Below, one piece after another: positions 35,825-44,563 of a DNA stretch of 64,000 nt. A program made the translations under genes and the position numbers. The notes under the pieces are model-generated. The model did no database searches, was not told the origin of the DNA, and saw only the letters and a list, made by a program, of their open reading frames with translations. The stretch covers positions 62,001 to 126,000 of the forward strand of contig NZ_JACEFA010000004.1 in the NCBI RefSeq assembly GCF_014083865.1, given 5' to 3'. Every line of letters starts with the position of its first letter. Positions within the stretch are counted from its first letter, which is position 1. The stretch is from Paraliobacillus salinarum (GTDB lineage Bacteria > Bacillota > Bacilli > Bacillales > Amphibacillaceae).

Positions 35825-37207
35825 ATGTCAAAAGGTTTAAAGATTGTAACTATTGGTGGCGGTAGCAGTTATACCCCCGAATTAGTGGAAGGCTTTATTA
35901 ACAGATATGAGGAACTACCTATTAAAGAAATGTGGCTTGTTGATATAGAAGAAGGTAAAGATAAAGTAAATATAGTAGCTGAAATGGCTCAACGGATGTG
36001 GGATAATTCCCCGTATGATGTAAAAGTGCATACAACATTAAATCGAAAGGAAGCATTAAAAGGTGCTGATTTCGTTACAACACAATTCAGAGTCGGGTTA
36101 TTAAATGCTCGCGTGAAGGATGAAAGAATTCCGTTATCTTATGGAATGGTTGGCCAAGAAACCAATGGAGCTGGCGGAATTTTCAAAGCATTCCGTACCA
36201 TCCCAATTATATTAGACATTGTGGAAGACATGAAAAAGCTTTGTCCAGATGCATGGTTAGTTAACTTCACTAACCCAGCCGGAATGGTAACTGATGCAGT
36301 CATTCGTTATGGTAAATGGGATAAAGTAATTGGGTTATGTAATGTTCCAGTCGGTGCGATGATGGCTGAACCGAAGCTACTTGATAAAACAGCAGATGAA
36401 CTAATTTATTCATTTGCAGGGTTAAATCACTTCCATTGGCATCGTGTGCATGACTTGAAAGGAAATGATGTAACGTCAGATATTATTGATAAAATGTATG
36501 ACAATGATTCTGGGATTCCAGCGAATATTCATGACATTCCATTCTTAAAGGAACAATTAAAGCAAATGAACATGATTCCTTGTGGTTATCACCGTTATTA
36601 TTATCGTTATGAAGAAATGTTAGATAATCTGTTAAAAGACTACAACGACCCGACAAAAGGCACACGTGCACAAATAGTAAAGCAAACAGAGGCTGAATTG
36701 TTTGAGCTATATAAAGATCCAAACTTAAATTATAAGCCACAACAATTAGCTGAACGTGGCGGCGCCTACTATTCAGAAGCAGCTTGCGAAACGATCGCTT
36801 CGATCTACGCAAACAAAAACACACATATCGTCGTATCCACAAAAAATAACGGTGCAGTACCAGACCTAGCGCCTGATGATGTAATTGAGGTTTCGGCTTA
36901 TGTTGGTGCATCTGGCGCTAAACCAATTGCCTTTGGTTCATTCCAACCTGCTGAAAGAGGTTGGCTACAATTAATGAAGAATATGGAATTATGTGTAGAA
37001 GAAGCTGCGGTTACAGGTGATTATGGCACAGCTTTACAAGCATTTATTATGAACCCACTCATTCCAAGCGGCGAAACAGCACAACGAGTATTAGACGAAC
37101 TGTTAATTGCTCATAAAGACCACTTACCACAGTTTGCAGAGAAAATTGCGGAACTCGAGAAATCCGGTATTACAGTAAAGGATGAAGTGGCTAGAGAGTT
37201 GAAGTGA
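35825..37207 (+). CDS. 6-phospho-beta-glucosidase, GH4 family
   Basis: 460 residues with the NAD-binding IVTIGGGSSYTPELVEGF at the N-terminus, the metal-binding Cys in GLCNVPVG and His in AGLNHFHWHRV, and NPAGMVTDAVIRYG. GH4 enzymes use NAD+, a divalent metal and oxidise C3 during hydrolysis. AAAGGAGGAAT lies before the ATG. It probably splits cellobiose-6-phosphate or a related beta-glucoside phosphate imported by the PTS encoded 3.5 kb downstream. A second GH4 gene lies at 48987. Confidence 0.9.
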   Translation: MSKGLKIVTIGGGSSYTPELVEGFINRYEELPIKEMWLVDIEEGKDKVNIVAEMAQRMWDNSPYDVKVHTTLNRKEALKGADFVTTQFRVGLLNARVKDERIPLSYGMVGQETNGAGGIFKAFRTIPIILDIVEDMKKLCPDAWLVNFTNPAGMVTDAVIRYGKWDKVIGLCNVPVGAMMAEPKLLDKTADELIYSFAGLNHFHWHRVHDLKGNDVTSDIIDKMYDNDSGIPANIHDIPFLKEQLKQMNMIPCGYHRYYYRYEEMLDNLLKDYNDPTKGTRAQIVKQTEAELFELYKDPNLNYKPQQLAERGGAYYSEAACETIASIYANKNTHIVVSTKNNGAVPDLAPDDVIEVSAYVGASGAKPIAFGSFQPAERGWLQLMKNMELCVEEAAVTGDYGTALQAFIMNPLIPSGETAQRVLDELLIAHKDHLPQFAEKIAELEKSGITVKDEVARELK

Positions 37208-37227
37208 ACAATATAAATGACGATCAT

Positions 37228-37272
37228 TTAATCAAAACCAACAAACATCCGTTGGTTTTGATTAATTTTTTT
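37228..37272 (+). terminator. Terminator of the GH4 gene
   Basis: A perfect 15-bp stem TTAATCAAAACCAAC and complement, 8-nt loop, then seven T. Confidence 0.92.
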
Positions 37273-37400
37273 AAAAGTTTTCTATCTTATTTAGACCTCA
37301 GGCATATCTTAATCAACTATTCTCATAACTTATTTTTTTCTTGCATATTAGTATATATATCAAATTATTTTTAAAGGACACTTTTTTTACGCAAAAATAA

Positions 37401-37414
37401 TGATAACGTTTACA
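37401..37414 (+). promoter_or_regulatory. cre site before the PRD activator gene
   Basis: TGATAACGTTTACA matches cre at 13 of 14 positions, 30 nt upstream of the start. Confidence 0.65.
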
Positions 37415-37443
37415 TCTTATTTATTTATAAGGGGAGCCAATCA

Positions 37444-39369
37444 ATGAATACTCGCCTCAAACAAATTTTACAAAAGTTACTAAACCTTAATGATTCGCAA
37501 ACGAGTACAACGCTTGCTAGAGCATTGCAAGTTAGTCCGAAAACCATTCGCAATGATATAAAGAAATTAGGCACTCTACTAAACAATGACATCGCATATA
37601 TTGAATCGATTCGAGGAAAAGGCTATTCTCTTCATATTACGAATGAAGAGAAATTTAAGAATTTCCTGCAACAGAATGTTGATGATAGCAATAACATTGT
37701 TTCAACAGAACATAATGACCGTGTACAATACTTAATAAAAAGGCTATTGTTACATTCCTCTTATATTAAGATAGACCAACTTGCTGAGGAATTATTTATT
37801 AGTCGAACAACCTTACAAACAGACTTAAAAAAGGTACGGACTATTTTCTGCGATTTTGACTTATCACTCATACATAAACCAAATTATGGTGTAAAAGTCG
37901 TTGGTGAAGAAATGAAGATTCGCTTCTGTATTTCCGAAAACCTTTTTAATCAACAGTATCAAGAATTAGATGAAACAATTAGTGGATTAGAGATCCTCCC
38001 CCAGAGTGAGGTTAAGGTAATTCGACATAGCATTCTCAATAAATTAAAAAAGTACAAATTAATCATCAGTGATATAAGTTTACTTAATCTAATAACCCAT
38101 ATATCTATTGCCTGTAATCGAATAAGAAATAACCAAGCAGTAAAAATATATCAAGACGAACTAACAAAAATCACAAATAATATCGAATATACCATTGCAC
38201 AAGAAATTGTAATAGAAATCGAACAGAAGTTGCATGTCTCTTTTTCCACAAATGAGATAGCCTATTTAGCAATTCATTTACAAGGGTCTAAGAAAACACA
38301 TTCCGAGTCCGATATCGAAACTGCAGAAATTGTTTTAGAGCAAGACATACAACAGTTGGCAAAACAAGTAGTTAATGAGATTGATCGTGTATATTCTCTA
38401 AATATTTCTGATGATAAAGAATTATTATTAGCATTAAGCTTACATTTAAAACCTGCAATCAATAGATATATGTATCAAATGAATCTAAGAAATCCTCTGT
38501 TAGAAGAAATAAAAAGTAAATACCCCTTCTCATTTGAGGTCGCACTTACAGGTGCAGAGGTTATAAATAATAAATTAGACATATCGATTGACGAAAATGA
38601 AATAGGATACATGGCTCTCCACCTTGAAACAGCAATGGAGAGACAAAGAAAAAATAATAACCATAAAAAACGTTGCTTGCTAGTCTGTGCAACTGGTTTA
38701 GGAACCGCACAGTTGCTATCAATAAAATTAGAAAATGAATTTAGTCATGAGCTCAAAATAATCGGTACTACAGAATACTATAATTTAACTAAACAACCAC
38801 TGGACAACATTGACTTGATTATAAGTACAATTCCTATTCAAGAAGACTTAGATATTCCGATCATTGAAGTTAGTACAATACTTCGGAGTCAAGATGTTAA
38901 CAAAATCAAAAAATTAATTCACAACGATTTTGAAGTTATGAATCATTATATGCGCGAAAAATTCACATACTTAAAACAAGAGATAAACTCCATGGAAGAA
39001 GCAATTGAATTTTTAGGACAAAACTTAATTAAGGCAAACATGGTAGAAGATAATTTTATTAACTCTGTTCTTGAACGAGAAAGATATTCCCCTACTAGCT
39101 TTGGGAATCTAGTTGCTTTTCCGCACGCTATGGAACCACAGACTAACGAAACCTTTTGGTCCATTCTTACGTTAAGTAATCCCATTCAATGGGGAGATAA
39201 CCCAGTACAAATTATATATTTACTAAATATAAGCAAACATAATAAAATGGATGATTTAAAACCAATGTATGACGTTCTAATGAAGTTGTTCGAGAATCAT
39301 ACCTTATTACAAAATTTACTTCAATGTGAAACTTATGATACTTTTAGAAAAACAATAGCAAAATACTAA
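37444..39369 (+). CDS. PRD-containing PTS-controlled transcriptional activator (LicR/MtlR type)
   Basis: 641 residues: HTH_11 (about 1-60), second Mga-like HTH (about 95-150), two PRDs with the phosphorylatable His in LITHISIACNRI, IAYLAIHLQG, ALSLHLKPAINRY and MALHLETAMER, then a IIB-like domain with Cys in LLVCATGLGTAQLL and a IIA domain with His in LVAFPHAMEP. Such proteins are switched by HPr and by the cognate PTS. It is followed by the IIB gene, whose promoter region has a palindrome, so it likely activates that operon. Confidence 0.9.
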   Translation: MNTRLKQILQKLLNLNDSQTSTTLARALQVSPKTIRNDIKKLGTLLNNDIAYIESIRGKGYSLHITNEEKFKNFLQQNVDDSNNIVSTEHNDRVQYLIKRLLLHSSYIKIDQLAEELFISRTTLQTDLKKVRTIFCDFDLSLIHKPNYGVKVVGEEMKIRFCISENLFNQQYQELDETISGLEILPQSEVKVIRHSILNKLKKYKLIISDISLLNLITHISIACNRIRNNQAVKIYQDELTKITNNIEYTIAQEIVIEIEQKLHVSFSTNEIAYLAIHLQGSKKTHSESDIETAEIVLEQDIQQLAKQVVNEIDRVYSLNISDDKELLLALSLHLKPAINRYMYQMNLRNPLLEEIKSKYPFSFEVALTGAEVINNKLDISIDENEIGYMALHLETAMERQRKNNNHKKRCLLVCATGLGTAQLLSIKLENEFSHELKIIGTTEYYNLTKQPLDNIDLIISTIPIQEDLDIPIIEVSTILRSQDVNKIKKLIHNDFEVMNHYMREKFTYLKQEINSMEEAIEFLGQNLIKANMVEDNFINSVLERERYSPTSFGNLVAFPHAMEPQTNETFWSILTLSNPIQWGDNPVQIIYLLNISKHNKMDDLKPMYDVLMKLFENHTLLQNLLQCETYDTFRKTIAKY

Positions 39370-39378
39370 AAACAATCT

Positions 39379-39410
39379 AATGTAGACTAAATAGGTCTAC
39401 ATTCTTTTTT
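39379..39410 (+). terminator. Terminator of the PRD activator gene
   Basis: AATGTAGAC/GTCTACATT stem, loop TAAATAG, then CTTTTTT. Confidence 0.88.
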
Positions 39411-39420
39411 ACTGTCAACT

Positions 39421-39470
39421 TTTTACCGTTGACAACGGTAAAAGATCATCTACAAATGATAGCGCTTTCG
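39421..39470 (+). promoter_or_regulatory. Palindrome and cre-like site before the beta-glucoside PTS operon
   Basis: TTTTACCGTT and AACGGTAAAA are exact inverted repeats around GAC (39421-39443). TGATAGCGCTTTCG at 39457-39470 agrees with cre at 12 of 14. The rest of 39471-39695 contains AAGGAGGTGA at 39561 in front of a possible 27-codon GTG frame (39567-39650), which I do not call. Confidence 0.6.
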
Positions 39471-39695
39471 TTTTATGATATAAACATAAAGATAAATCAC
39501 TCCTATTATCTTTATAAAAAGCATTTTTTAAAATCAACATGTTTGGTACTAAGTGGTATAAAGGAGGTGAAATCATCTCACATCACCAATCACCATAAGC
39601 CAGTCATAAAAAACAAAAGCAACAATAAATTTATGATTAGTTCACAATAGTACAACATTTGGCTGAAATAATTTTTCTGAATGGAGGAGTATTAG

Positions 39696-40019
39696 ATGAA
39701 AAAAGTATTAATTATTTGTGCAGCTGGTATGTCTTCTTCTTTAATGGCAAAGAAAGTGACAGAATTTCTCAAAGAAAGAGGACACGACATTGAAGTAGAA
39801 GCTGTATCTGTTAATGAGGGTGGCGAAAAAATTAAGCAAGATCTTTTTAATCTATACCTAGTTAGCCCTCAAACAAAAATGTATTATAAACAACTAAAAC
39901 AAGCAGGTGATCGTTTCGAAAAGCCAGTTGTTAATATACCACCACAAGCATATGCACCTATTCCTATGGGGATAGAAAAGTTAGGTAAATTAATCCTACA
40001 AGAACTGCCAAACAATTAA
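39696..40019 (+). CDS. PTS subunit IIB, lactose/cellobiose family
   Basis: 107 residues with the phospho-acceptor Cys8 in IICAAGMSSSLMA. ATGGAGGAG precedes the ATG. It transfers phosphate from IIA to the beta-glucoside taken up by IIC. First gene of a four-gene operon. Confidence 0.93.
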   Translation: MKKVLIICAAGMSSSLMAKKVTEFLKERGHDIEVEAVSVNEGGEKIKQDLFNLYLVSPQTKMYYKQLKQAGDRFEKPVVNIPPQAYAPIPMGIEKLGKLILQELPNN

Positions 40020-40095
40020 AACTTGAAGTGATTGCTTTTCTTTATAAAAATAACTCCAATTATAAAACCTAACTTTAAATGAGAGGAAGACATCG

Positions 40096-40422
40096 ATGGA
40101 ACAAGAACAAATTGAAAGTGTTGCTTTCAAAATCATAATGCATAGTGGCGAAGCGAGAACAATTATACATGAAGCATTTCAAGAAATGAAGGACGGAGAA
40201 TTTGAATCCTCTAGCAACAAGTTGAATCAAGCAAAAGATGCATTATTATTAGCACACAAAGCACAAACGAAATTGCTTCAGCGTTATTCGTCTGGCGAGG
40301 AAATTAAAATAGATATCATTATGGTTCATGCTCAAGATCATCTAATGAATACGATGACTTTGAGAGATATAGCGTTAGAAATGTTAACTTTGCATAAAAA
40401 AACACAAAAGCTGATCAAATGA
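40096..40422 (+). CDS. PTS subunit IIA, lactose/cellobiose family
   Basis: The 108-residue helical IIA has the active His78 in MVHAQDHLMN and the conserved LLAHKAQTKL helix. GAGAGGAAG precedes the ATG. It is 76 nt after IIB and 10 nt before a membrane-protein gene. Confidence 0.93.
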   Translation: MEQEQIESVAFKIIMHSGEARTIIHEAFQEMKDGEFESSSNKLNQAKDALLLAHKAQTKLLQRYSSGEEIKIDIIMVHAQDHLMNTMTLRDIALEMLTLHKKTQKLIK

Positions 40423-40432
40423 GGGATGTCTT

Positions 40433-40936
40433 ATGAAAAAAATCGAAAAAGAGAGCGTAGAAGATAACAGAAGGAAATTAGCAATAAAATCAATGTATTA
40501 TAATCGATATTTACTTGTAAGATACGTTTCTGCATTATTCTTTTTCACAAATTTATACTGGTTAATTTCCTTATCAATGAGTAGTTCGAACATGTACATT
40601 CTTCCTTTAGCATTGATGATTATTATATTATTTAGTGTTGCTGAACAAGTAAAAATATTTAGTAAGCATACAAATAATCCAAAACTTACTAAATACTGCT
40701 TTATGGCTATATTCTTCACAAATATTCTTTTAATAATTTCAACTTGTTTCTCACCTATTTTCACTAAGTTATATCCATTTCTCACTAATCAAGTTAAGTC
40801 TCAATTCATGGTTTTAACTGTTTTGTCTTTGGGATTACTGTTAAGCACCCTCATTCTTTTGCGTTTATACAAGATTAAACAGAATACAGATAAGCACTTT
40901 ACACGCATTAAAGCGTATGAAGAAGCTATAAATTAA
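40433..40936 (+). CDS. Membrane protein of unknown function in the PTS operon
   Basis: 167 residues with four predicted membrane segments (about 30-48, 54-71, 87-107, 124-143), a basic N-terminus and a charged C-terminal tail (KIKQNTDKHFTRIKAYEEA). It sits 10 nt after IIA and 21 nt before IIC, so it is translated with them. I recognise no family; a partner or assembly factor of IIC is a guess from position. The second PTS module has unrelated small proteins in the equivalent place. Confidence 0.8.
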   Translation: MKKIEKESVEDNRRKLAIKSMYYNRYLLVRYVSALFFFTNLYWLISLSMSSSNMYILPLALMIIILFSVAEQVKIFSKHTNNPKLTKYCFMAIFFTNILLIISTCFSPIFTKLYPFLTNQVKSQFMVLTVLSLGLLLSTLILLRLYKIKQNTDKHFTRIKAYEEAIN

Positions 40937-40957
40937 TCATAGAAAAGGGGTATTTCA

Positions 40958-42313
40958 ATGGAATCGGAAAATAGAGCATTCGGTTTGTTAGAAAAGTATC
41001 TGATGGGTCCTATGAGTGTCGTTGCTTCTTGGCGTTTTGTACGTGCAATTATGGGGGCTGGGGTAGCCTCAATACCATTCATTATTGTTGGTTCGATGTT
41101 CTTAGTGTTAAATGTGTTACCACAAGCTATGCCATTTTTGCAAGATTTTTTTGAGGGTACCTTCTTTAAGTTTAGTGATTTGTATATGTTGGCTAATAAA
41201 GCAACCATGGGCATACTAGCTTTATATTTTGGGCTTGTGATAGGCTATGAATATACTAAAATATTTGCAGAAGAAGAGGAATTAAACCTCTCTCCATTAA
41301 ATGGTGCATTACTATCAATGTTTGCTTTCTTTATGACTATTCCTCAACTAGTTATAGAAAATGGGAGCATGTCTTTATTTGAGAAATCAGGTGATGGTAC
41401 AGCAATTATCTCTGGATGGGAGGTTGCTGGAGACGGATTAAGTCGTTTAGGAGCTACAGGAATATTTTCTGCGATTATCATGGGGATTATTGCTGTTCAA
41501 CTATATAGACTTTGCGTAAAACGAAATTGGCTTGTAAAAATGCCTGATACAGTACCTGATGGTGTTTCTAGAGCATTTACAGCATTAGTACCAGCATTTG
41601 TCGTCGCTATTGTTGTTCTACTAATCAATGGTGTACTTGTAATGGTGGGTACTGACATATTTAAACTGGTTGCTATTCCTTTTGGATTTGTTGTTAATCT
41701 TACTGATAGCTGGATTGGCCTTATGATTATTTACTTTTTAATTCATGCACTGTGGATCGTGGGAATCCACGGAGCCAATATTATGGGTGGATTTCTATTA
41801 CCTATCGCTCTGACAAACATGCAACATAATATCGATGGAGCAAACATACCATTTGCTGGCGAGTTTCAAAATGCATTCGTTGTTATGGGTGGTTCTGGAG
41901 CAACATTAGGTTTGTGTATCTTCATTGCATTTCTAGCTAAATCAAAACAATTAAATGTTTTAGGAAAAGCAGCACTCGCACCCGGTATATTCAACATTAA
42001 TGAACCGATAATTTTTGGTCTACCAGTCGTCTACAACCCATATCTTGCAGTGCCCTTCTTTTTAGCACCAATGGTTTCAGCAACTATAGGGTATTGGGCT
42101 ATCAAACTACACATTGTTCAACCAGTTATTGCACAAGTACCTTGGCCAACACCAATAGGAATAGGAGCATTTATTAGTACAGGTGGATATTTCATGGCGC
42201 CAGTTGTTGCATTAATTTGTGGTTTAGCAGCATTTCTAGTTTGGCTACCATTTATTAAAATGTACGATAGTAAATTAGTAAAGCAAGAACAAGGCGGACC
42301 AGCAGTACTTTAA
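40958..42313 (+). CDS. PTS subunit IIC, cellobiose family
   Basis: A 451-residue IIC of the lactose/cellobiose family with about ten membrane segments, WIVGIHGANIMGG and the hallmark NINEPIIFGLPVVYNPYLA. GAAAAGGGG precedes the ATG. It is the membrane channel of the system and ends the operon. Confidence 0.92.
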   Translation: MESENRAFGLLEKYLMGPMSVVASWRFVRAIMGAGVASIPFIIVGSMFLVLNVLPQAMPFLQDFFEGTFFKFSDLYMLANKATMGILALYFGLVIGYEYTKIFAEEEELNLSPLNGALLSMFAFFMTIPQLVIENGSMSLFEKSGDGTAIISGWEVAGDGLSRLGATGIFSAIIMGIIAVQLYRLCVKRNWLVKMPDTVPDGVSRAFTALVPAFVVAIVVLLINGVLVMVGTDIFKLVAIPFGFVVNLTDSWIGLMIIYFLIHALWIVGIHGANIMGGFLLPIALTNMQHNIDGANIPFAGEFQNAFVVMGGSGATLGLCIFIAFLAKSKQLNVLGKAALAPGIFNINEPIIFGLPVVYNPYLAVPFFLAPMVSATIGYWAIKLHIVQPVIAQVPWPTPIGIGAFISTGGYFMAPVVALICGLAAFLVWLPFIKMYDSKLVKQEQGGPAVL

Positions 42314-42338
42314 GCTTTCCAATAAAGAAAAACAGTTC

Positions 42339-42385
42339 ACAAATAAAGATGCTATTCTTTCAGACAGAATAGCATCTTTATTTGT
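42339..42385. terminator. Terminator of the beta-glucoside PTS operon
   Basis: A perfect 20-bp stem (42339-42358 with 42366-42385) around TTCAGAC; AT-rich arms give T-runs in both directions. Confidence 0.9.
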
Positions 42386-42429
42386 CAACTTTTCTTATTC
42401 TCTGGTCTGGTTTCAAAGTAGATGGTATG

Positions 42430-42463
42430 AAACAGATACTATGACAGAGAAAGTATCTGTTTT
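42430..42463 (+). other. Hairpin in the 350-nt gap before the VOC gene
   Basis: AAACAGATACT/AGTATCTGTTT 11-bp stem with four T after it. It may be a second weak terminator. Nothing else is recognised between 42386 and 42662. Confidence 0.4.
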
Positions 42464-42662
42464 ACCAAAAATCTATATTTACAACCAATTATTTGGGTTA
42501 ATTTCTATAATTTATATAAAATTTTGATATAATTAAGTAAATAAGCTAGATTAAAATAATACCCAAACAGTACATGTCATAAAAGATCAATGATTTAAGT
42601 AATCGATAAGAACTCTTTGGTGATACGTTTTTTAGAACTTCAAAACATAGGAGGTATGAGAT

Positions 42663-43100
42663 ATGAAGGTCCACAAAATAGATCATGTCGGTGTAATCGT
42701 AAATGACCTGCCTACCGCTAAAGACTTTTTTATTGACCTTGGTCTTGAAGTATTAGGGGAAGCGGAAGTAGAAGGAGAATGGGTAGAACGGATAATTGGG
42801 CTTAGTGACGTTAAAGAGACAGTTGTAATGTTAGGGACGCCAGACGGCGAAGCAACTATAGAGCTAGTCAAATTCCATATGCCATTAGATAAAAAAGGGA
42901 TTAAGGAATCGTTTGCAAATACATTAGGTATCCGGCATATTGCATTTTCTGTTGAAGATATTGAAGAAATTGTTACCAAGTTGAAAATGAAAGGCGCGGA
43001 ACTTTTTGGTGAAATACAAAATTACAAAAACACTTATAAGTTATGCTATATTCGTGGGCCAGAAGGGATTATTTTAGAGTTGGCAGAGAAAATCAAATAA
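42663..43100 (+). CDS. VOC-superfamily protein (glyoxalase/epimerase-like)
   Basis: 145 residues with two beta-alpha-beta-beta-beta modules, metal-type ligands in KIDHVGVIVND, IRHIAFSVED and a final ILELAEK. The arrangement resembles methylmalonyl-CoA epimerases and dioxygenase-type VOC proteins. TAGGAGG precedes the ATG. No neighbour indicates a pathway. Confidence 0.8.
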   Translation: MKVHKIDHVGVIVNDLPTAKDFFIDLGLEVLGEAEVEGEWVERIIGLSDVKETVVMLGTPDGEATIELVKFHMPLDKKGIKESFANTLGIRHIAFSVEDIEEIVTKLKMKGAELFGEIQNYKNTYKLCYIRGPEGIILELAEKIK

Positions 43101-43205
43101 ATGTTGAAGAGACTTTAATAAACAAACGTAGGAAGAATCTACTTATTGTACAATTAACATTCATATCCCTATTTCTTAATAGAATCTGATTAAGGAGGTT
43201 ATCAT

Positions 43206-43759
43206 TTGAAGAAACAAGTGTTGTTCATTCACAGTGCAGGACCCCAGGGAAGGAATCAAGGAAGTAGTCACTTAATCGCCTACTTACAAAAAAAATTGGT
43301 TCGAATTTTCATTTTAATTCTCCAACCATGCCAGTTCCTGAAAATCCAAATTACGCTCAGTGGAAGGACATACTAAAAGAAGAACTTTCTAATTTGGACG
43401 ATAACTCTATTCTGATCGGCCATTCACTAGGTGGATCTGTCCTTTTAAAATACCTTTCTGAGGAAAATTGTGAGCCATCTATCTCAAGCTTGTTTATAAT
43501 GGGAGCACCATACTGGGGCTTGGATGAAGATTGGCCATCTAAAGAATTTCAACTATCCGATGATTTCGCTTCAAGACTGCCTGAAATCTCACAAATCCAT
43601 CTATATCAAAGCCGCAATGATGAAATAGTCCCTTTTGTTCATTTTGAGTGCTATGCCTATAAACTTCCACACGCGAAGACTAAAATTCTTGAAAACAGCG
43701 GGCATTTATTCCAGCAGGATCTGCCTGAACTCGTTTATGATATCAAGTCATCTAAGTAA
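43206..43759 (+). pseudogene. Alpha/beta hydrolase of the RBBP9/YdeN family, frameshifted
   Basis: A TTG at 43206 after AAGGAGGTT begins MKKQVLFIHSAGPQG, the N-terminus of a YdeN-type serine hydrolase. The frame is lost in the run of eight A at 43288-43295; with one more A it would continue IGSNFHFNSPTMPVPENP and on to 43759. The downstream part holds the nucleophile in IGHSLGGSVLL and the His in NSGHLFQQDLPEL. It may be a broken gene, a sequencing slip or a slippage-prone tract. Confidence 0.8.
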
Positions 43760-43769
43760 GGGGGTAAAT

Positions 43770-43859
43770 GTGTTGGCGTTAGATCTGTAAGACGAGTCTA
43801 CGCCGTATGGCCATCATTGAAATCATGTATTAGGTAGTCTCTTCCGTCTAACGCAACAC
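43770..43859. repeat. 90-bp element bounded by inverted repeats
   Basis: GTGTTGGCGTTAGA (43770-43783) and TCTAACGCAACAC (43847-43859) are inverted copies with one extra G. The interior is more GC-rich than its surroundings and has no frame. It lies between convergent genes; it may be a structured RNA or a miniature inverted-repeat element. Confidence 0.4.
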
Positions 43860-43963
43860 TGTCATACCCTCTTCGAATAGATTTTCAATACATAATTGCA
43901 AACTGCTTTGAGCACCTTAAATACCATTCTTCGTTTTGATGAATTTTCGGATTTAACCTAATT

Positions 43964-44563
43964 CTATTCATCCGCTTCTTCGGTATAAAAATACAAAACT
44001 TTACCTGTAACTGCATCCACTTCAGCTTCTACTTCTCCTCCGTCAACCAGTTCAATTTTCACTTCATAGATATATCGACCGTCATCTTCATCAAGCTCAG
44101 ATTCTATATTTAACTGCTTATCATTATCATCCATACGTTCTAATACGATATCACTCGCTTCGACAGCTGTGATTAATCCATCGTTTTCGTCCAAAGGTTC
44201 TTGAACTCCAGGTTGCTTCTCATCCTTTGGCTGGTCAGCTGTTTGTTCCTCTTTTTTATCTTCAGTCTGGTTTTGTTCATCAGCTTTACCTGATTGGACA
44301 ACCTTTTCCAATGCATCAATGTTAATAATTGCACCATCCACATCATCCACTTTAACTTCATAGACCCGCCCATCCTTATCAAGCTTAACAATATAATAGC
44401 CAGACTCTTTGATCGTATCTTCAACCGTCCCACCATAGAGGTCCTGCGCACGTTGACTGGCTGTCTCTGCTGATAGTGATTCTGTCTGAAATGGCCAAAA
44501 GTAAACAGCAATAATCATGACAAGAACACTCACTATTGAAATAATACTGATACGCTTAATCAT
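43964..44563 (-). CDS. Membrane-anchored protein with two PepSY domains
   Basis: 199 residues: N-terminal membrane segment (about 5-24), a first PepSY domain (about 35-88, TVEDTIKESGYYIVKLDKDG), an Asp/Glu/Gln/Lys-rich linker (about 92-128), and a second PepSY domain (about 130-196, ending GKVLYFYTEEADE). PepSY domains often inhibit proteases or sense envelope state. The start overlaps the kinase stop by 8 nt; the trio resembles Bacillus ykoG-ykoH with PepSY genes. Likely an accessory to the kinase. Confidence 0.82.
   Translation of the reverse strand: MIKRISIISIVSVLVMIIAVYFWPFQTESLSAETASQRAQDLYGGTVEDTIKESGYYIVKLDKDGRVYEVKVDDVDGAIINIDALEKVVQSGKADEQNQTEDKKEEQTADQPKDEKQPGVQEPLDENDGLITAVEASDIVLERMDDNDKQLNIESELDEDDGRYIYEVKIELVDGGEVEAEVDAVTGKVLYFYTEEADE

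Noticed and set aside
39429-39650. 73-codon frame before IIB
   Set aside because: Starts inside the operator palindrome and has no recognisable protein character; only its last third has a ribosome-like site.
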